Shown: one piece after another, positions 6,196-9,434 of the stretch
Numbering within the stretch: the first letter of the stretch is position 1
How the letters are laid out: the number at the start of each line of letters is the position of its first letter
From: Deltaproteobacteria bacterium
GTDB lineage: Bacteria; Desulfobacterota; Desulfobacteria; Desulfobacterales; SURF-15
Direction: 5' to 3'
Assembly: GCA_024644775.1 (NCBI GenBank)
Contig: JAHEHB010000202.1
Span: 1 to 9,434 of the forward strand
Length of the DNA: 9,434 bases
Made by a program: the position numbers and the translations under genes
The notes under the pieces: model-generated
Database searches by the model: none
What the model saw: the letters and a program-made list of their open reading frames with translations, nothing else
What the model was told of the DNA's origin: nothing

Positions 6196-6723
6196 TCAAA
6201 ACCCCGTTTTCTGAAGCGGACTCATATAAAACGGTAAATCGTTTAGCCCATCCCGTTCTGCCTCTAGGACCCGTCCATTGTAACCAAACGCAAAGCCGAC
6301 AGTTCCCGGCGGCGGTAACAGCGTGCGTGTAAAGTGCCACTTATCATCGATACGATAACCGGACATATATGTCATAACCGTTTGTCTCACCAACATCCGT
6401 CCCTCGCCATCCAAAAAGTTGATGGTCAAAAAGAAATAATCAACATACTCATAATTGGTGCTGAGTCGACCCGTCAATTGAACGTAACCGGAAAGCATCA
6501 AATTGTCTTGATTTCGGGTGTATTCGTACTCCAATAAAAGATCGATTGTTTTTAGGGAACCCTTGTGAGTTCCGCCTTCCCGCAAATCAACGCGGCTTTC
6601 AGGCCTGACCACTGCACCGTTCCCCCTCCCCAGATATGTACTGCAGGCGGTAACGGTGATGATAAGCGAAATCACTAAAATCTGATTTATGATAATAGAG
6701 CGATATTTCTTGTCAGGTTGCAT
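6196..6723 (-). CDS. Small secreted lipoprotein, function unknown
   Basis: 175 residues. A positively charged start (MQPDKKYR) and hydrophobic stretch (about 9-26) end in the lipobox VTAC with Cys27, followed by Ser at +2. This predicts lipidation and, by the usual rule, outer-membrane retention. The mature part is mostly beta-forming, with LLLEYEYTRNQDNLMLSGYV (62-81), YEYVDYFFLTINFLD (91-105), and a notable PPPGTVGFAFGYNGRV (137-152). I do not recognise a named family. GGGAG lies about 7 bases upstream of the ATG. It is convergent with mutL and is the last of three same-strand envelope genes, 283 bases downstream of the FG-GAP protein gene. Confidence 0.85.
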   Translation of the reverse strand: MQPDKKYRSIIINQILVISLIITVTACSTYLGRGNGAVVRPESRVDLREGGTHKGSLKTIDLLLEYEYTRNQDNLMLSGYVQLTGRLSTNYEYVDYFFLTINFLDGEGRMLVRQTVMTYMSGYRIDDKWHFTRTLLPPPGTVGFAFGYNGRVLEAERDGLNDLPFYMSPLQKTGF

Positions 6724-7006
6724 TTGTTGCTCCCGCTGTAAATGGGATGAAGATAGAAGTATTTACACAAGTTTCGCACCCCCAGTTTTACTCGAGTGCC
6801 TGTTGATGTACGTCTTGCATCCATTCACCGAGAAAAACGGTTGCGATACTTAAGGTAATGCTGATACATTTGAGAGGCAAGATATATTTTATCGAGGTGT
6901 GTCAAAATTTGGGTTTGGATCACGCTGTCTTGGAAAACATGTTAACAGTCTTCACGCCTTAACGTAGGACTTACTTAATATCGTGGGGTTTTGGAACTAA
7001 TTGTAA
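6724..7006. other. 283-base intergenic region without a supported gene
   Basis: It lies between the lipoprotein gene and the FG-GAP protein gene, both on the minus strand. I see no convincing terminator after the FG-GAP gene, no heptamer array, and no coding frame with a ribosome binding site. The only candidate signal is a TTGACA-type -35 in the middle of it. Confidence 0.6.
6879..6905 (-). promoter_or_regulatory. Candidate promoter for the lipoprotein gene
   Basis: On the minus strand there is a perfect TTGACA (6905-6900), then a 15-base spacer and TATCTT (6884-6879). The -35 is ideal but the spacer is short and the -10 poor. It would give a leader of roughly 150 bases. Low confidence. Confidence 0.3.
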
Positions 7007-8626
7007 CTAGCTTGACTCCTTCATCACTTCCATGGCAACCACATAACTTCTGGTGCTCCCAATAATAGGGCTGCTTTTTGAAACCAATGAAAATACGAGC
7101 TCCTCTGTTCCATCGTTGTCTATATCGGCAATAACCGCGTCGCTAATGTAACCTGAGTTTTCCCGGGTTTTCCATTTCTGACGAAGCCCCATGGTATCCC
7201 AGCTGAGACACTCGACACGACCGCTTTTGAACACCCTCAGACGTGACGCAACCGTACGGGGAATCGCTTCTTCATTTTTGACGGTGATCACATCATTTTT
7301 CCCATCTTTATCAATATCAACGACATGGACCCGCTGCGGCAGATAATATCGGGGCTTCTGTAAACTCGGATTATTGTCAAATACCTTGGTGGCCTCTACG
7401 TAGACGGCGGTACCCCCAAACCTGTCACCACTACTCCATATCACTCTTCCATTGCTATCGGAAACACGCAGATAGTCTCCATCGGTATAAGATACGACCA
7501 TCGCTTCACCGGTATTCATCACGTCTCCAAAGGTAAACCCGAATATTTTCTGCCCCTTGGGAAGCTTTAATTGCTCGACGGGGCGATACGCTCCTTGACT
7601 CCAGGCGAGCTCGTGGACTCTTTTCCAAAAGAGGTCCTGAACCCCCCGCTTTTGTCCGACAAGAATTTTTCCCCGATTCGGCGCCTGGGTCACGCGATAG
7701 TACCAGTTCTGATCATTGATGATTTTTTTAAAGGCGGTTCCGTTCCACTCTACGACAAACGAATTCATTTTGGCCCCGACGAGACTCACACTGGTAACAA
7801 ATATTTCCGAGACACCGTTCTGATTGATATCCGCAACATCCACACCCAGAAGGACGCAACCGGTGCGGCTTTCGACGGTTCCGACTTTTTCAAATTTGCC
7901 CTCTAACTGACGATAAATCATCAGATTGTCATTATCCACAAACGCCACCTCGTTCCGGCCGTCCCCATCCACGTCCCCCACGGAAAGACCTGAAATTACG
8001 GTTTTAAATCGACGACTTCTCCAAAAATCGATACCGGCGGCTTTATTGGTTATGATAAGCTGATCGGAGGGAATCAACGAATCCGGATGCCTGCGGCGTT
8101 CGGCCTGTTCATCGGTTGTTTCGGGTTTTGCATAGGTATAGGTTTTCCGGCCGAAAACCTTCTCATTGACTTGAGCGGCAAAAAGATCGATGTGAAATAA
8201 CACCTCGCTCTGATCTTTTCCAAACTGGCTGAAAGAGACGGCGGGTTTCTTTTCTTTGACATCGAGAAACCTGGCATCCGTACTGATGCTCTCCCCCAGA
8301 ACGGTCAGGGTGCCGACCACCACATAATCCGCCCCTGCCTCGGTGCCCAGTTCGAGTGCTTTCGCTTCATCGATGGACTCCGGAACGCTTTGAAACATTT
8401 CTTGCGTGGCTTCGGTGCTGATAGGCACCACCTCGTCTGCTACCGTCAAACGGGTGGACAGCATGTTCCCAATACCCTTTTTTAAAAAGGAAAGATCCTG
8501 ATCGGAATGAATCGTAAAGGGCAGGATGAGCACCCGGTATGGTTTTTCGGCCAACGCAACGGTCGCGCATAAAACGACTGCAATGAAAATCATTGAAACG
8601 CAAATTCTCTTATTCTGATACGGCAT
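7007..8626 (-). CDS. Secreted protein: TolB/CsgG-like N-terminal domain plus FG-GAP (VCBS) propeller repeats
   Basis: 539 residues. A signal peptide (NKR, then a hydrophobic core, cleavage expected after VALA at residue 26) directs export. Residues about 29-155 (YRVLILPF, LSTRL, GADYVVVGTLTVLG) look like the alpha/beta domain of TolB-N/CsgG/FlgO-type envelope proteins. A charged linker (about 165-190) precedes FG-GAP blades with Asp-rich calcium-type loops: DVDGDGRNE (218-226), DINQNGVSE (266-274), a degenerate DVMNTGE (368-374), DIDKDGKND (437-445) and DIDNDGTEE (501-509). Such repeats fold as beta-propellers that bind proteins or sugars. The overall role is unknown; the location should be periplasm or outer membrane. 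Spacing suggests it is transcribed with or just after the upstream barrel gene. Confidence 0.88.
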   Translation of the reverse strand: MPYQNKRICVSMIFIAVVLCATVALAEKPYRVLILPFTIHSDQDLSFLKKGIGNMLSTRLTVADEVVPISTEATQEMFQSVPESIDEAKALELGTEAGADYVVVGTLTVLGESISTDARFLDVKEKKPAVSFSQFGKDQSEVLFHIDLFAAQVNEKVFGRKTYTYAKPETTDEQAERRRHPDSLIPSDQLIITNKAAGIDFWRSRRFKTVISGLSVGDVDGDGRNEVAFVDNDNLMIYRQLEGKFEKVGTVESRTGCVLLGVDVADINQNGVSEIFVTSVSLVGAKMNSFVVEWNGTAFKKIINDQNWYYRVTQAPNRGKILVGQKRGVQDLFWKRVHELAWSQGAYRPVEQLKLPKGQKIFGFTFGDVMNTGEAMVVSYTDGDYLRVSDSNGRVIWSSGDRFGGTAVYVEATKVFDNNPSLQKPRYYLPQRVHVVDIDKDGKNDVITVKNEEAIPRTVASRLRVFKSGRVECLSWDTMGLRQKWKTRENSGYISDAVIADIDNDGTEELVFSLVSKSSPIIGSTRSYVVAMEVMKESS

Positions 8627-8635
8627 CGTCGGAAT

Positions 8636-8641
8636 CACCTT
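8636..8641 (-). promoter_or_regulatory. Ribosome binding site deciding the FG-GAP protein start
   Basis: AAGGTG on the minus strand, 9 bases before the ATG at 8626, in the longer 16S-complementary context AAGGTGATT. The alternative GTG start at 8638 lies inside this site and so is unlikely; starting at 8626 also gives a cleaner signal peptide. Confidence 0.65.
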
Positions 8642-8675
8642 TATAAAAATTTTCTGAATGATTGAATAGTGGTAA

Positions 8676-8705
8676 AATTTACATGAACTGATACGATGTT
8701 GTCAA
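8676..8705 (-). promoter_or_regulatory. Candidate promoter for the FG-GAP protein gene
   Basis: A perfect TTGACA (8705-8700), an 18-base spacer and TAAATT (8681-8676) on the minus strand. It lies about 30 bases beyond the stop of the barrel gene, giving a leader of roughly 45 bases. The -35 is strong and the -10 moderate (four of six). Confidence 0.45.
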
Positions 8706-8734
8706 TATAATCGTTTTCAATAATTCGAGGGGTG

Positions 8735-9349
8735 TCAAAAGCGTAGTCGTATGCCAACGAGAACATTATGACTGTGATACGCCATTTTGATGCGATCGAA
8801 CTCTGGATCGGTCGTTCCAAAAAACCGATAGGATATGTCAAGCGACCAGGATGAGGTAAACTCCAATCCGACGCCGGCACCCGCCTGGTAAGCAAACTGC
8901 CATGACGTGTCACTCGGTATCGAAACACCGCCGCCCGATACATTGCCGGTATCCACATTGGCGCCCCCCACACCGCCCATTATAAATGGCGTAAAAGGAG
9001 ACTGATTGTGAAAGTCATAATATCCATTCAACATGAACGCCAAAGATTTGAGCGACCCGCTGGCACTCTCCTTTGAAAACCCATTACGCCCTACTTTGTC
9101 GTAGTCACTATTACGGTATTCGACTTCCCCTTCGAGGCGCACCGAGCCAAAATCATACCCCACACCACCGCCGACGCCAAAACCGGTATTAAATTCCGCC
9201 TCCCCATTAACACCGTCTTTAATGTCGGAATCCATTGCCCAGACGGCCCCGCCATTGACCGTCACATACAAGGATTCTGCGAATGCGGTCGACGAGCAGA
9301 CCATCATCAAAAAAACACCGCATACCAGCAACCACACTTTCCGATTCAT
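8735..9349 (-). CDS. Small outer-membrane beta-barrel protein
   Basis: 204 residues. The start at 9349 is chosen because AAGGGGGA sits about 5 bases upstream and the protein then opens with a standard signal peptide (MNRKVWLL, hydrophobic core, STAFA, cleavage after residue 24). An in-frame ATG at 9376 would add nine polar residues before it. The mature ~180 residues alternate polar and hydrophobic residues in Gly-rich strands: YVTVNGGAVWAM, GFGVGGGVGYDFG, VRLEGEVEYR, FTPFIMGGVGGANV, FAYQAGAGVGLEF, SLDISYRFFG. They end with VLVGIRLRF, the C-terminal Phe being the usual barrel-assembly signal. Size and pattern fit an eight-strand barrel of the OmpA-transmembrane/OMP_b-brl kind. Substrate or partner is unknown. 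The FG-GAP protein gene follows on the same strand. Confidence 0.9.
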   Translation of the reverse strand: MNRKVWLLVCGVFLMMVCSSTAFAESLYVTVNGGAVWAMDSDIKDGVNGEAEFNTGFGVGGGVGYDFGSVRLEGEVEYRNSDYDKVGRNGFSKESASGSLKSLAFMLNGYYDFHNQSPFTPFIMGGVGGANVDTGNVSGGGVSIPSDTSWQFAYQAGAGVGLEFTSSWSLDISYRFFGTTDPEFDRIKMAYHSHNVLVGIRLRF

Positions 9350-9391
9350 GTCGTCCCCCTTTTCATGGTTAATCATTTCTATTATCCCGGA

Positions 9392-9422
9392 TGTATATTT
9401 CGTAAACCGAAACCATTTTCAA
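9392..9422 (-). promoter_or_regulatory. Candidate promoter with inverted repeat upstream of the barrel gene
   Basis: On the minus strand TTGAAA (9422-9417) and TATACA (9397-9392) are 19 bases apart, or 18 if the -10 is read one base earlier. An inverted repeat TTTCG-GTTTA-CGAAA fills the adjacent spacer (9412-9398), a position where a regulator could act. Both calls rest on sequence appearance only. Confidence 0.35.
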
Positions 9423-9434
9423 ATCACGATGTCA

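Noticed and set aside
7571..7906. Open frame of 111 codons on the + strand opposite the FG-GAP gene
   Set aside because: It has no ribosome binding site or recognisable protein character and is fully explained as antisense of a well-supported gene.
8627..8638. GTG start at 8638 for the FG-GAP protein
   Set aside because: The GTG is part of the AAGGTGATT ribosome binding site for the ATG at 8626.
9350..9376. Upstream ATG at 9376 for the barrel protein
   Set aside because: It adds nine polar residues before a standard signal peptide and would place the GGGGG ribosome binding site inside the gene.

Overview
The window looks like chromosomal DNA of a sulfate-reducing-type deltaproteobacterium (Desulfobacterota, Desulfobacterales-like). 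This rests on protein character, on an endonuclease-type MutL, on GatCAB amidation genes beside argS and a SPOR gene, and on several families of short intergenic repeats. The assignment is inference; no marker gene fixes it.

Left half (2-5977, all + strand): a housekeeping cluster. It holds the 3' half of argS (arginyl-tRNA synthetase), a membrane-anchored SPOR-domain protein, gatC and gatA (two subunits of the tRNA-dependent amidotransferase), a 61-residue protein of unknown function, an S23-type four-helix-bundle protein, and mutL (mismatch repair). argS, the SPOR gene and gatC are tightly packed. From gatC onward each junction carries repeat DNA: an inverted repeat plus a heptamer hairpin between gatC and gatA, three heptamers after gatA, and heptamer arrays in opposite orientation on the two sides of the S23 gene. 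The last array runs to within 5 bases of the mutL start and leaves mutL without a visible ribosome binding site.

Middle (5978-6195): the convergent gap between mutL and a lipoprotein gene. It contains a second copy of the inverted-repeat/heptamer combination seen after gatC, and a weak terminator candidate.

Right half (6196-9434, all - strand): envelope genes. Reading in their own direction they are a small 8-strand-type outer-membrane beta-barrel protein, a secreted protein joining a TolB/CsgG-like alpha/beta domain to FG-GAP (VCBS) beta-propeller repeats, and a small lipoprotein. Each has a signal peptide and its own candidate promoter or leader region. Their joint role is not known.

The main point of interest is the heptanucleotide repeat system. 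Three sequence types (TTTAGTG, TTTGCGA, ATTCCGA), all with a 7-base period, occur at five loci. One lies inside the mutL coding sequence, in the linker between its ATPase and endonuclease domains. Another pair brackets the AT-rich S23 gene like the flanking stem of an rRNA intervening sequence, suggesting a small S23-carrying element outside rRNA.
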